Assembly (NCBI GenBank): GCA_951799425.1
Contig: OX637393.1
Span: 16,945,744-17,009,743, forward strand
Source of the DNA: Ilex aquifolium
Lineage: Eukaryota; Streptophyta; Magnoliopsida; Aquifoliales; Aquifoliaceae
Length of the DNA stretch: 64,000 bases
Reading direction: 5' to 3'
The notes beneath the pieces are model-generated. The model made no database searches and had not been told where the DNA came from. It was given only the letters and a program-made list of their open reading frames with translations. Of the stretch, positions 23,672-35,238 are shown piece by piece (the stretch's first letter is position 1; every line of letters begins with the position of its first letter). Made by a program: the position numbers and the translations under genes.

Positions 23672-24127
23672 CTACCATGGATCTATGATGCCTAACTCCC
23701 ACCTAATAGTGAAAAATCGATCTTCACTCAATGGTTTGGTAAATATATCCGCTAATTGATCTTTCGTTCTCACAAACTCAAGCTCAATATCACCATTTTG
23801 CACATGAGTTCTAATAAAATGATGTCTAATCTCAATGTGTTTGGTTCTTGAGTGTTGGATAGGGTTCTTAGTAAGATTTATGACACTAGTATTATCAGAT
23901 CTAAATGGAATGTGATCAAATTCTAAATTGAAGTCTTTCAATGTTTGTTTCATCCATAAGACTTGAGCATAACTACATCCGGCCGAAATGTACTCTGCTT
24001 TGGCTGTTGACAAGGCAACCAAGTTTTGAACCAAGAAACAAGTGAGTGTCCAACGAATTGACAAGTTTCACTTTTTCCTTTTCTATCGATTTTGCATCCG
24101 AAAAAATCCGCATCAGAGTAGCTAATA
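23672..24127 (-). pseudogene. Copia pol, RNase H end (broken)
   Basis: The minus strand from 24127 reads ISYSDADFFGCKIDRK, then after a frameshift VALSTAKAEYISAGCSYAQVLW, DNTSVINLTKNPIQHSRTKH and a terminal ELGIID. These are the RNase H motifs of Ty1/copia pol (YSDADWAG...STSG, ALSTAEAEYIA, DNTSAI...HSRTKHI). The family's usual ADWAG is ADFFG here. The rest of pol is removed by the LTR inserted at 24128, whose left duplication would be TAATA (24123-24127). Confidence 0.85.
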
Positions 24128-25365
24128 TGTGACGCCCCAAAATCTGGGGGTCTTTTCTCAACTCATTGATCACCTATAAACCCGCGAAAATACCCATGAG
24201 TGCTGTATAACTCGATACCACGTCGTTTCACCCCTTTCACCAGGATCATAACCAAAATGGAATTTGGGCAATGTCTCCTTTGTACGGGAGCTCTACCTAA
24301 TACATAACCTGTGCATACAATAATCATAAGACCATTCCAAGGTCCACATCCCAAAATATAGGCTTAATATTCAACAAATTATATTATTCAAAGGTAAGGG
24401 CTCAAGAGGTGGAGGCTTAGCAAAGTTAATTTAAAATTTCAGTTTTTGTGAAGAGGTATTGTTACCTCGGGTATGTGGTACTGGTACCTGAGTCCTCTGG
24501 TTTCCAGGTGCCGGTACCTGTAAGTCGTGGTACCGGCACCTGGGCCCTCGATAGAGTGGTCCTAGTACCTGTGAACCTAGGTACCGGTACCTGAGCCCAC
24601 TGTCTTCAGGGTACCGGTACCTATGTGCCTAGGTACCGGTACATGAGCTCTTTAGATGCCAAGTACCACAGGTACCGGTACTTAGAGCCCAGATTTCGCC
24701 CAAACATCCCAAAATTCAACTTTTAACCATTCAATGTATACCACACTCATTCCTTTTACAAAAGAATAATGTTCCATTACATGCCTTAGTCAAAATACAA
24801 GGTTTGTACATGATTTATACAAGATCAAAAAAAAAAAATTAGATAAATGATTACAAATGTAATTTAAGAGCCACAACCCGGCTCTTCCTTCAACATGGGC
24901 CCAAGTGAGGGCCATCTGCCGAAGCTTGTTCAATACTTGAAATATGTCTCCATAAAGGGTAAGCCACGCTCAATAGGGTATCTCATAAGGAGGCTACTCC
25001 CCAACCCAGATGCATATGAAATGTCACATGCAAATCATCAAATCAAACATTCATTCAAGGTGAAATCCACGCATGCAATCCAACTCGGAGCCCTCCATCG
25101 ACTCCCATAACACATGTCATGCCATGCGTATGCATCCAGACACTCTAAGCCCCCACAATTGATGTTAGATATCCAATGACCATTTTATAAAATCTTGTGT
25201 CTTTCTTGCGGTGGGTATTTATGGACTTCCACCAATGGGTACCCAACTGACACAACATCTATAGACTTTCACTAACGGTTTCGTGTATATCAACACACTT
25301 TTTTGACTTAATATCAACGGGAGTGCGTATAAGAAATTTCCGGGTCTTGCATCCAAGGGAGAATC
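24128..25365 (-). mobile_element. Tekay-type 3' LTR, part 3 (3' end)
   Basis: Minus-strand LTR end GGGGCGTCACA at 24128, the terminus expected for chromovirus LTRs. The sequence continues leftwards from 38619 once Athila-1 is removed; the duplication of Athila-1 is GAATC (25361-25365) and GAATT (38619-38623). It contains the GGTACCGGTACC array. Together the three LTR parts sum to about 2.4 kb. Confidence 0.7.
24452..24684 (-). promoter_or_regulatory. Tekay LTR palindrome array (AGGTACCGGTACCT core)
   Basis: About nine dyads, including perfect AGGTACCGGTACCT (24579) and variants GGGTACCGGTACCT (24609), AGGTGCCGGTACCT (24506), TGGTACCGGCACCT (24528) and GAGGTATTGTTACCTC (24452). It sits in the 3' part of the LTR, downstream of the likely TATA box (complement of 39393-39400), unlike the other arrays here. 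Confidence 0.75.
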
Positions 25366-25568
25366 TAATGCATAGTTAAAAGTTACATCTTATTATGCCT
25401 TTATGAGATTAATTATGCTTTAATTGTGTTTAAATAATAATATTTCAGGATAAAGAAAGTACAAGGGCTTAAAGGCAATAACATCAATCTTTCAAGCAGT
25501 ACACATGTGTTTTAAAAGAGAACTCAAGAAGGAGGAAACAAGTTGCATGACAAAGTGGACTTTACTTC

Positions 25569-25771
25569 CACGTTCGAACGCCACTTTCACATTCGAACGC
25601 CACATTGAAATCATTCAAGATCTCCATGAGGCTATTAGGGAGATGACACGAGGCTAGTTACTGTGGATGACAAGACTACATTAGCAACCACGCTTGAACT
25701 CCAACAGCGTTTGAACGCATTTCAAAGAAGAAATGCTTTAACATTCGAACGTCAAGTACCGTTCGAACGTC
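25569..25771 (+). promoter_or_regulatory. Athila-1 LTR palindrome array (ACGTTCGAACGT core)
   Basis: Six dyads: CACGTTCGAACGCC, CACATTCGAACGCC, CACGCTTGAACTCC, CAGCGTTTGAACGC, ACATTCGAACGTC and ACCGTTCGAACGTC. The promoter-proximal pair is 18 bp apart (centres 25746 and 25764). The TATA box follows about 106 bp later. Confidence 0.8.
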
Positions 25772-25869
25772 AATCCTTGATAGAATGCATGTAGATTAGA
25801 TTTCCACCCAGATTTTCTAGCATATGCTTGGACTTTAAGCACCTAGGTCTGTCTTTTACCTCCCTTGTC

Positions 25870-25877
25870 TATAAATA
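25870..25877 (+). promoter_or_regulatory. TATA box of Athila-1 5' LTR
   Basis: TTGTCTATAAATACC; the same box is at 37556-37563 in the 3' LTR. Confidence 0.7.
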
Positions 25878-26938
25878 CCATCCCTTGGAACTTGCTGAAA
25901 GATATCTTTTGGAAGTGGGAAAACCCTCCAAAAGTAACTAGTTTTCTTCAACTTTCATCATTAGTTTCATTACCTTCCATTGTAAAGCTTCTTTCTTCAC
26001 TTGGAGGATTAAATCTCTCTCACCTTTCTAGCTCTCTTGTAGCTTTGAAGGGTGGGTAGTGTTTCACTCATTCTTTGTTGGAGATAAGCATATTGTTTTG
26101 GGTAAACGTTAACTTGTAATTATAACTTCCTCTACTTGGAGGGATGAGATTCATTCACTTTTCTAACTTTCTCAAATCCATGAAGAGTGAGTAGTTTCTC
26201 ATTCACTCTTTAGTGAGAGGTGATGAACATGTATATTATTATTCGAAAGTTATATTTGTGCATTTTATTTATGCTTAATGATTTATCTTTCCATTGCTTA
26301 TTAAATGATTGAATGCATCTAGCAAAACTAAAATTACTTTGTACAATCATGAATCTCTTATAGACAAGTTAATTCTTGACATAAGAGAATTCATTGGTTC
26401 TTTGCAAGTACTCAAGCTAGGTCTTTATGACAAATTTTTAATTTTCATTGTCATTATGCTTTAACTAAGAATGGGATAACTTTACAGTTGCTGGATGATT
26501 TGTAGGATTGTTTGCTTGTTTGTAGACGGGTTAAGTCTCGGCACAAACAATTCTTGCAAATCTCTACAAAGATATCAGAGCCATGCTCTTGATTCACACA
26601 TTCCATCCTTATCCTCCAATTAACTTACTATTGACATAGGGGTTAATTGAGTTGTTTACAAAACAAAAATATAACAACCGGATGAATAAATACATGTCCA
26701 GATCCTCGAGCTAAAGGGTGACTTTTTCATTTAAGAGAATCGTGTATTTTGTTTAGAAAATTCTATAATCATCATAAATTCAAATCTCAAGGGTTCCAGT
26801 CACTTTGGTCTTTATCACTTATAACTTCCAAATACCAACATTAGTTCCCTATGGATTCGACTCCGGACTTAATCGGATTACAAGTATAACTTGACCACCT
26901 GCACTTGAGTGTACACATTTCAGATAAAGTCAAGTTTT

Positions 26939-26957
26939 TGGCGCCGTTGCCGGGGAA
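26939..26957 (+). promoter_or_regulatory. Athila-1 primer-binding site
   Basis: TGGCGCCGTTGCCGGGGAA, six bases after the LTR end. This is the primer site characteristic of Athila/Tat elements, complementary to a tRNA 3' end (tRNA-Asp in the literature as I recall). Confidence 0.9.
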
Positions 26958-27040
26958 TCTAACGGTGTTTTAAAGTAAAAAGTGAAAATACATTTATTTG
27001 TGGTATATATTTTTGATTTATTGTATATAATTTTTATTTT

Positions 27041-28480
27041 ATGTCTGAGGACGATCCTCGCTTTCAAAATTTGCCAGAAGAATTTGTTGGGTCTGTAAAT
27101 CAATCTGAACCTTTCTCACCTCGATTAGTAGCAGACTCCTTTGATAATAGCATGACCAATAATGAGAGAGAAGGGTAAATTCCTAATATTCGAACTCTAA
27201 GGTATTATTTGCATCCCACACGAAACAGTGTCCCTTCTTGTTTTGTGTTTCCTAAAAATGCGCCCAACTTTAATGTCATGTCGGGAACAATGCAATGGCT
27301 ACCTCAATTTCATGGAGTCGAATAAAAAAACCCATATTTACATATTAAAGAATTTGAGGAGGTATGTGGGACATTCCAAAATAATTCTGAACTTTTTCCT
27401 TTCTCTTTAAAGGAAAAAGTTAAACAATGGCTAAATTCTTTGAAAGCCCATTCGATACCAAACTGGCAGGCATTACAAAATTAGTTTTTTAGGAAATTTT
27501 TCCCTTTACACCATACCAATACATTTAAAAGGCAAATCATGAAATTTTTGGTTAAAGAGGGAGAGACATTTTACCAATATTGGGAGAGATTCAAGGATCT
27601 TCTCCAAGCCTGCCCACACCATGCTTTTGAGAGTTGGATTTTGGCAGGATTTTTCTATGATTCTCTGCCCACTCGACTACATCAGTTTTTTGAAATGATG
27701 GCTCAAGGGGAGTTCATGGGAAAAATTCCAGAGGAGGCATTTGAATTTTTTGATACCATATCCGAAAGTTCCCAGATGTGGGACTCAGCCTCTCCCGTCA
27801 CTGTTGAAGCAAACCATCTACTTCCCAAGGGGGAAAATATGTTTTAAAAGAAGATGATGACCTGAGGACAAAAATAACTACCTTCTCTCGAAAGCTTGAA
27901 GCTCTAGAGATGAAGAAGGTAAATCAGGTTGCTGTTGGCCCTCTCACAGAACAAATGTGTGTGATTTGTGCATTGATAGGACACCCTACTAGGGAATGTC
28001 CTACCATTCCTGCATTTAAGGAAGTTTTGTTAGAACATACCAATGCAATTTCTAATTTTAGCAAGCCCTATTCCAACCCTTATTCCGAAACTTATAATTC
28101 AGGGTGGTGGAATCACCCGAATTTCAGCTGGAGGAACACACAACAACCTCCCATAAATCCACAACAAGGTTCACAACCACCACCTCAATGGCCTCTTGCG
28201 TATCAACTATACCAACCACCACACAAGAGAAGTCTTGAGGACACATTGAATCAATTCATGCAAAGCCAAATGAACTACAACAATCATTCCACTCAGGCTT
28301 TCAATGACTTCAAAACCCAAACCCATCAGTTGTTTGAGGATCTGAAAAGTCATATCTAGAAGTTGACCCAATCAATGACCACACATGAGAAGGCAAGTTT
28401 TCTGCCCAACCTAAACAACCACAAGGTCAATATCATATGGGTAATCCTTCATCCATGGAATCTCCACAAGATTAAGTTCA
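27041..28480 (+). pseudogene. Athila-1 gag (broken)
   Basis: Starts at ATG 27041 (MSEDDPRFQNLPEEFVG). The capsid region includes LHIKEFEEV, FPFSLKEKVKQWLNSL and FYQYWERFKDLLQACPHH, the Athila gag pattern. A CCHC zinc knuckle CVICALIGHPTREC (CX2CX4HX4C) lies near 27960-28000 and binds the RNA genome. A Gln/Pro-rich linker (NPQQGSQPPPQWP) follows. At least four stop codons and one frameshift interrupt it. Confidence 0.85.
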
Positions 28481-28556
28481 AGTCATCACCACTCTAAGAA
28501 GTGGTAAAGTCATTGATAAAACCATCAAACCATCACCACTCAATGAGACCACACCT

Positions 28557-31500
28557 GTGCTGCAACCTACACAACTCTCTCCAGGTGAGACTGAGTCTAG
28601 AGAAGATAAGGATTCACGACCACTATATCTCATTCCTACTCATTTTCCTCAAAGACTCAAGAAAACACAGAAGTTGAACAACCATGCAGAAATTTACGAG
28701 CTTTTTAAGCAAGTAAAAATCAATATACCACTTCTGGACGCCATCAAGCAAGTTCCTTCTTATGCCAAGTTTCTAAAAGACATATGCATAATCAAATAAG
28801 TCAAAATGTTCAGAAAATGGCTTTCTTAACTGAACAAGCCTGTGCCATACTCCAACACAAAACCCCTCCAAACTACAAGAATCCGTGGTTTCCCACAGTG
28901 TCATGTGTCATCGGGATTTTCAAGATAGAACAAGTATTGCTTGATCTTGGAGCCAGTGTCAACTTACACCTTTCTTAGTCTACCAACAATTAGGTTTGGG
29001 TGAAATCAAACCCACATGTATCACATTACAGTTGACAGATAGGTCTATCAAAGTTTCGAGGGGTATTGTTGAGGATGTCCTTGTTCAAGTGGACAACTTC
29101 TTTTTTCCCGTCGTCTTCATTGTCTTGGATACTTAGCCAGCAATATATTCGGGAATCAAATTCCCATCATCCTTGGTCAACATTTCCTAGCAACTTTAAA
29201 TCCATTAATCAATTGCAAGAATGAGGCAATGAAATTAACTTTCGGGAATATGACTCTTGAGCTTAACATTTTCAACATTGCCAAGCACCCGGTGAGGAAA
29301 AAGAATTGAGAGAAGTGAATTTCATTGAGTCTTTGGCAAATGAAAATTTGAACAGAGAAAATTGTGAAAACTCCCCAGAATCTTGTTTACTAGAGTCTAT
29401 CACACCAGAGTTGGAAGATGACTGTCAGAGTCTAAAGAGTTGCCCAACTCATGCTGTCGGGACATGGGTACCCAAATTTAAAGAATTGACCTCAAGTGGT
29501 ACAAAGCCACTCTCATCCAGGGTTAAGCCACCAAAGCCTGAATTAAAACCCCTCCCATCTGACTTAAAATATGCATTTTTAGGGGAGGACGAGTTTTATC
29601 CAGTGGTCATTTTATCCAAGCTTGCAAATTTACAAGAGTCTAAGTAATAGAAGTCCTTAGACGTCATAAGAGTATCATTGGGTGGACCATTGCTGATTTA
29701 TAAGTTATAAGTCCATTAATTTGTAATCATGTTATATACCTCGAAGATGATGCAAAACCCTCTTGTCAAATGCAGCGACGGTTGAATCCCCACCTGAAGG
29801 AGGTTGTACGGACTGAGATGCTCAAACTATTAGATACATGAATCATCTTTCCCATCTCTGATAGTAAATGGGTCAGCCTAACCCAAGTCGTGCCCAAGAA
29901 GTCTGGGGTCATAGTGGTTAAAAATGATGCCAATGAGTTGGTACCAACTTGAGTTGTCACAGGATGAGGAATGTGCATAAACTACCGGAAACTAAATTCG
30001 GTGACTAGGAAGGACCACTTTCCTCTTCCCTTTCTCAATCAAATCTTAGAAAGAATTGCAGGTCATGCATTCTATTATTTCCTAGATGGGTATTCTAGGA
30101 GCAATCAAATCGAGATAGTACTTGATGACCAAGAGAAAACAACATTCACATGCCCATTCGATACTTTTGCATTTAAAAGGATGCCGTTTGGACTTTGTAA
30201 TGCTCTTGCAACATTTCAAAGATGCATGTTGAGTTTTAGTGACATGATTGAGAGATTTTTGGAAGTATTCATGGATGATTTTTCTGTGTATGAAGATTCA
30301 TTTGAATTATGTTTAACTAACCTGAAAAATGTTTTGATAAGATGTAAGGAGACCAATCTGGTGCTTAATCGGGAGAAATGTAATTTCATGGTAACACAAG
30401 ACATTATTTTGGGTCACATTGTGTCATTAGAAGGCATAAAAGTTGACAAAGCAAAAATAGATCTGATAGGCAATTTGCTTGCTCCTAAAACTGTTAAAGA
30501 TGTCTGATAATTTCTAGGGCATGCAGGGTTCTATAGGAGATTCATCAAAGATTTCAGTACCATATCAAAACCCACGTGTCATCTCCTAAGTCAGGATGTA
30601 ATTTTCGTATGGAATGAGGCATGCCAACAAGAATTTGATAAGCTTAAAGGTATGTTAATCTCCGCTCCAATAATGCAATCTCCTGATTGGATGTTGCCCT
30701 TTGAATTGAGGTGTGATGCAAGTGACTATGCTGTGGGAGTAGTGTTGGGTCAAAGGAAGGATAAAAAACCTTATGTGATCTATTATGCAAGCAAGACTCT
30801 GAATGATGCTCAAATGAATTATTCCATAACTAAAAAAGAATTGCTTGCTCTGGTTTTTGCTCTAGAAAAATTTTACTCTTATCTAGTTGGTGCATCTGTC
30901 ATTGTGTTTACCGATCATGCAATGTTGAAGTATTTGCTCACAAAAAAAGGATTCCAAGCCACGACTATTGAGATGGATACTCTTATTGCAAGAATTTGAC
31001 CTAATCATCAAGGAAAAAAAAGGGGTTAAAAATGTAGTGGCAGATCATCTATCAAGGCTGACATATGAATTCCTTGAGGACAAGTTACCAATCAATGAAA
31101 ATTTTCCTGATGAGCAACTGTTCACAATCTTGGAATTACTATGGTATGCTGATATTGCTAACTTCCTAGTCACTGGTACGTTCCCCCTTCTTTTACCATT
31201 ATGGATAAAAAGAAATTTTTAAGAGAAGTGCGTAATTTTTTTTGGGGGGATCCATACGTGTTTAAATACTGAAAGGATAAAATCATAAGATGTTGTGTAC
31301 CCAATCAAGAGATCAGACAGATAATTTCTTTTTGTCATTCTGAAGCATGTGGCGGCCATTTTTCGTCAAAAAAAAAAAAAAAACCGTTGCAAAAATCTTA
31401 CAGTGTGGATTTTATTAGCCCACAATTTTTAAGGATGTTCATGCCTTTTGTCTAACATGTGATAGATGCCAAAGGCTAGGGAGTATTTCTAAAAGAAACA

Positions 31501-32441
31501 TGATGCTCTTGAACCCCATACTGGTAATTGAAATTTTTTATTGTTGGGGCATCGATTTCATGAGACCATTTTCCCCTTCCATTGTCTATCTATATATCTT
31601 GGTGGCCGTCGATTATGTGTCCAAATGGGTTGAAGCAATTCCATGCCGAAATAATGATCACCGAATAGTAATTAAATTTTTAAAAGAAAATATCTTATCC
31701 TGGTTTGGAATTTCTAAATCCATCGTAAGTGATGGGGGTGCTTATTTTTGCAATCTTCCTTTTGGAAACTTGATGAAAAAATATTTGATTTCTCATAAGG
31801 TTGCAACCCCTTTTCATCCACAGACTAGTGGACAGACTAAATTGGCTAATCGAGAGATTAAAATGATTTTGGTAAAAACAGTAAACTCAGACCACAAAGA
31901 TTGGTCATTGTGACTAACTGTTGCGCTCTGGGCATATCGCACTGCCTTTAAAACAATTTTGGGTATGTCTCCTTATCGACTAGTTTATAGAAAGCCTTGT
32001 CACCTACCTGTTGAATTGGAACACAGAGCATACTTGGCTATTAAAACCATGAAATTTGACTTGGATAAGACAGGAATATCAACGAAACTTCAGATTAACG
32101 AGTTGGAAGAGTTGAGAAATAAGGCTTATGACAATGCTAAAATTGAAAAAGAAATAATGAAATTTTTTCACGACAAAAACATAGTGAGAAATTTTTTTGT
32201 TCCTTCCCAGAAAGTTCTCCTATTAAATTCAAGGCTCCGCCTGTTTCCTGGTAAGTTGAGGTCAAGGTGAACTGGGCCTTACATTGTAAGGCGAGTGTTT
32301 GGACATGGAGTATTGGAGGTAGAGAATCCTTCAAATCGTAATGTTTTTACTGTTAATGGTCAACGTCTAAAACCATTTCATGAAGGGTTTGTTAAGGATG
32401 TGGAATCCATTGTTCTAATGGATCTAGAATATCTTGAATAA
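28557..32441 (+). pseudogene. Athila-1 pol: protease, RT, RNase H, integrase (broken)
   Basis: The linker NIPLLDAIKQVPSYAKFLKD precedes the protease motif LLDLGASVNL (near 28938). RT covers about 29780-30530 with VFMDDFSV as the catalytic FMDD box. RNase H is near 30660-31060 (RCDASDYAVGVVLGQ, TKKELLALVFALEKF). Integrase shows the HHCC zinc motif ([11 protein letters not shown], then CLTCDRCQR, 31330-31475) and a DDE core: WGIDFM, IVSDGG and NREIK (31545-31860). The frame ends LEYLE* at 32439-32441. It is interrupted by many stops and frameshifts, one at an A-run near 31371-31383. The DDE residues and FMDD box are still present. Confidence 0.9.
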
Positions 32442-32896
32442 ATTTTTGGGGGTTCAAACACAGAGAAGGGTCGAGTCATGAGAATTTCCATCCCAAGGGC
32501 CCAACCCTACCCGAACAATGTCTTTATAAAAGCATCAAAACCCTAAATTCACATCACTTTTTCACACTTCACTTTGCCGCTCTTCTTCTTCTCCCTCTTT
32601 ACCTTTGATGCTCATCCTCTGCAAAGTCCATGACTTCACACTCAACAGATACCGTCCTTTATTTTATATTTTGTATTTTAATTCTTTATTTACTCATGGG
32701 TTTCGTTCTTATTTATGCATTTACGCATCAGGATCCCAATGTTGAACAAAACCCTAGTTTTTGTAAAGCTGAGTAAATGTAATAAAATTGTGTATTTTTT
32801 TTGTAGGACTTTTGTCTATGTGTAGATCTCTCTCTTTCAATTCTAAATGTACTTGTGCATACTGGTAAATTCGAAACATTGAGGACAATGTTGAGT

Positions 32897-32913
32897 TTAA
32901 ATTTGGGGGTGAG
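32897..32913 (+). promoter_or_regulatory. Internal polypurine-like tract after pol (Athila-1)
   Basis: TTTAAATTTGGGGGTGAG follows CATTGAGGACAATG. It resembles the terminal tract AAGTTGGGGGGTG before the 3' LTR and could prime a second plus strand. Confidence 0.5.
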
Positions 32914-33782
32914 AAATATTGATCGTATTTGTAGTATTTGTACAATCTTGTAGTCTTGATCGTATTTTTCACCACCATAAATATACATTTTAAAAAAAAT
33001 GATCGTCTTTAAAGGCAGCTTTAATCGTCTTTGTGACTGGAAGATGTTAATGAACCAGATAGAGTGTTTTAAGCCTAGCAAACATGGGTGTTAAGATTTT
33101 TTGGTTCAGTTTAGGTGTTTTACACACATTTTCATATGATGTACATTTTGTAATAATGAAAAAAGTAAGACTGGTAAGAAAAATTGAAATCCGAGAAGAG
33201 CAAGTGAAACCATTATGTGGAAGAAGTACTTAAGCTAAACTTCGCCGCGCCAAATGACTTGGTGCGTGTAATCAATGTGGCATGCTCTTTCATATGAGGG
33301 AATATAATCAATGTTCTAAACCAATTTTTGGTCGCGTACTCGATCATTTAGATTGAATAGTGTATGAGCAGAGTAAGGATTTTCCTGACATGCCATACTA
33401 TACCAGTCCTGTGCTTACACATTATGTGCGACAAAAAATTGGTAGAGTCACTGATTTTCAAACAAAATGCAGACAAGGAAAGACTCGGATTAGAAATCTT
33501 CTTTGACAAAGTTGGGATAAGTATATGTTTATGGGGAATGAAGGTCAATGGTCCAAACCACTTCTGTAAAAATGTATATTTTTTTTTGTTAAATTTACAA
33601 TTTTTTTGCTGAAATAAGATGTAGCCTGAGTAAGGAATGTCCTAAATTGCCAACGAAATTGTAGCGTGGGTAGAGACTTCTTCTGAGACGCCATACTTTT
33701 TCAAGTTTTATTTATGCATCTATTTTTCTAGTATTCATTTTTTTTATTTTATATATATATATATATATTGTGATTTTAGGTT

Positions 33783-33934
33783 GGCGTTTGAACATAAGGA
33801 GCTTACAGTATCTCAGGTTCTGTAGAGAACCAAAGTACTGGGAGTAACTTTAGTTCGAATGCCAGATCCACGTTCGAACACAATTTTAAAATTTCTTAAA
33901 CTTTAGTTTGAACATCAGTTACGTTCGAACGTTG
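33783..33934 (+). promoter_or_regulatory. Internal Athila-1 palindrome array upstream of ORF3
   Basis: Five dyads with the same core as the LTR: GGCGTTTGAACAT, TAGTTCGAATGCC, CACGTTCGAACAC, TAGTTTGAACATC and ACGTTCGAACGTT. The last two are 17 bp apart, close to the 18 bp of the LTR pair, and the TATA box starts 19 bp after the last centre. Confidence 0.75.
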
Positions 33935-33944
33935 GCTGTCAGGG

Positions 33945-33952
33945 TATAAAAA
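33945..33952 (+). promoter_or_regulatory. TATA box upstream of Athila-1 ORF3
   Basis: CAGGGTATAAAAAGCTGG, 207 bp before the probable ORF3 start codon and directly after the array. Confidence 0.65.
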
Positions 33953-34158
33953 GCTGGATCATCTTCTCCAGTTCAGATATCGTCCCAACCCCTTCAAAAC
34001 CCAAGCCCTAGGCAACCCCTTTAACTACCCAAGCCTCGAAAACTTCTCCCCCTTCAATTTTTCCTCAAAAATCATTCACCCAAACCATTTTCCTATCCAA
34101 TTTTTCACTTTTAATCGAACAAATTCAGCCTAACCCCTAAAAAACCGCCAAATCCAAG

Positions 34159-35238
34159 ATGCCTCCAAGAATGAAGATGCCCGCTTGACGAAATGTGAAT
34201 GTAGTAAGCCAAGAGCCGAATTTTGTGGAAGAAATCATCGAGGAAAGGCATGGAAGGCCAGCACTTGTCCATCAATATGATCGTACTCATTTTCCCAGCG
34301 TCCTCAAGGCCGATAGGTATGACACTTACTTTCAAAATCAACCCATTGTGTGTGAATGAACTATTGAATTACACCATTTTGCTGAGTTGGGTATTTTGGC
34401 GATAATGGAAGCAAGGGGTTGGGATAATTACTTGAGGAATGGAGGGGAATCAGTGAAGAAAATTGTTAGGGAGTTCTACTCCAATGCCGAGGTGGTGAAT
34501 GGGGCGATCAATACGTATGTGAGGGGGATTTACATCAATGTGAGTGAGAAAACTATTTTGGATGTAAGGTCGGTGCCACGGGTACCTAGGCCTAACTATC
34601 CTCCAAGGAAAGAAGTAAGTTTGGATGTGGTGGGAGTAGAATTGACCGAAATTGTGAACTTAAAGTTGGGGGGGGGGGGGGGTAAACGGTTTCTTAAGCA
34701 AGGAGAAGTGACCGACAAATACAAAATGCTTAAATTAATTGCCGTTTCAAATTTTGCTCCACTTGGGAAAAATAATGAAATTCTTCCAGACATGCCTCGA
34801 CTTTTGTATGCGATAGGAAAGAATCATAGCATTGACCTTCCCTATTTGATCTTGTCTAAGATGATCAAAGGTTGTGATGCTAAGAGAAATTCACTTTCCT
34901 TCGGAACGTTAGTAAAAGAGATTTGCATTGACTAGGGAGTGAAGATCAAACCAGAATGGGAAGTGCTTAAGCCAATGGGATTTTTGAACAAGGTTTCATT
35001 GCGGAGGAGCCAGGGCCACAGTGGAGGACAAGCAGCAAGGGAGGACATGCCGTCAGGACATGGCACCGATGAGGTGCAAGATACCTTGGATCCCGAAGAA
35101 GAGAGGGAGGTAGAATAGGCCCATGCTGAGATGGGTGACAAAAGGACTCTACGAGAGATTATGCTTAGCATCGAACCAAAGTAAGATGAGATTCTCCGTC
35201 GTTTGGGTGGTGGATTTGGTGGACCTTCAGGCACTTGA
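34159..35238 (+). pseudogene. Athila-1 ORF3 (plant transposon-protein domain)
   Basis: Reading from ATG 34159 (MPPRMKMPA) the frame continues through in-frame stops to GGPSGT* at 35238, about 359 codons. The core contains GWDNYL, VREFYSNAEVV, YVRGIYINVSEKTI and SFGTLVKEICID, the same pattern as the third ORFs of the copia element and Athila-2. The C-terminal part is acidic (DPEEEREVE) followed by a helix-like segment. In-frame stops include codon 10 (TGA, probably from CGA), codon 65 (TGA), one after EICID and two further on. A G15 run (34668-34682) encodes five glycines. No membrane segment or signal peptide is seen. Function unknown. Confidence 0.65.

Larger units (their letters stand above)
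20417..24127 (-). mobile_element. Ty1/copia element, SIRE/Maximus-like, 3' half
   Basis: Reading the minus strand from 24127: the RNase H end of pol, a palindrome array with a TATA box, a third ORF in the position where SIRE elements carry an extra ORF, a polypurine tract (about 21547-21562 on the complement), and an LTR of about 1.1 kb (about 20417-21542). The 5' half is displaced by the Tekay insertion at 24128 and should lie beyond the window. The exact LTR ends are inferred. Confidence 0.7.
25366..26932 (+). repeat. Athila-1 5' LTR
   Basis: Begins TAATGCATAG (TGATGCATAG in the 3' copy, so the terminal G has changed) and ends AGATAAAGTCA. It contains the palindrome array (25569-25771) and a TATA box (TATAAATA, 25870-25877). 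It is very similar to the 3' LTR along its length. Confidence 0.9.

Noticed and set aside
24163..24354. Small minus-strand protein (63 aa) at the Tekay LTR end
   Set aside because: It lies inside the LTR and has no recognised domain; more likely an incidental frame in LTR sequence.
24452..24684. CRISPR-like regular array
   Set aside because: The repeats are short dyads with irregular spacing inside LTRs of a plant genome; there are no spacers of constant length and no cas genes.
33348..33612. Open frames on both strands between Athila-1 pol and ORF3
   Set aside because: Short, unrecognised, in the non-coding interval of the element, and not shared in any visible way with Athila-2.
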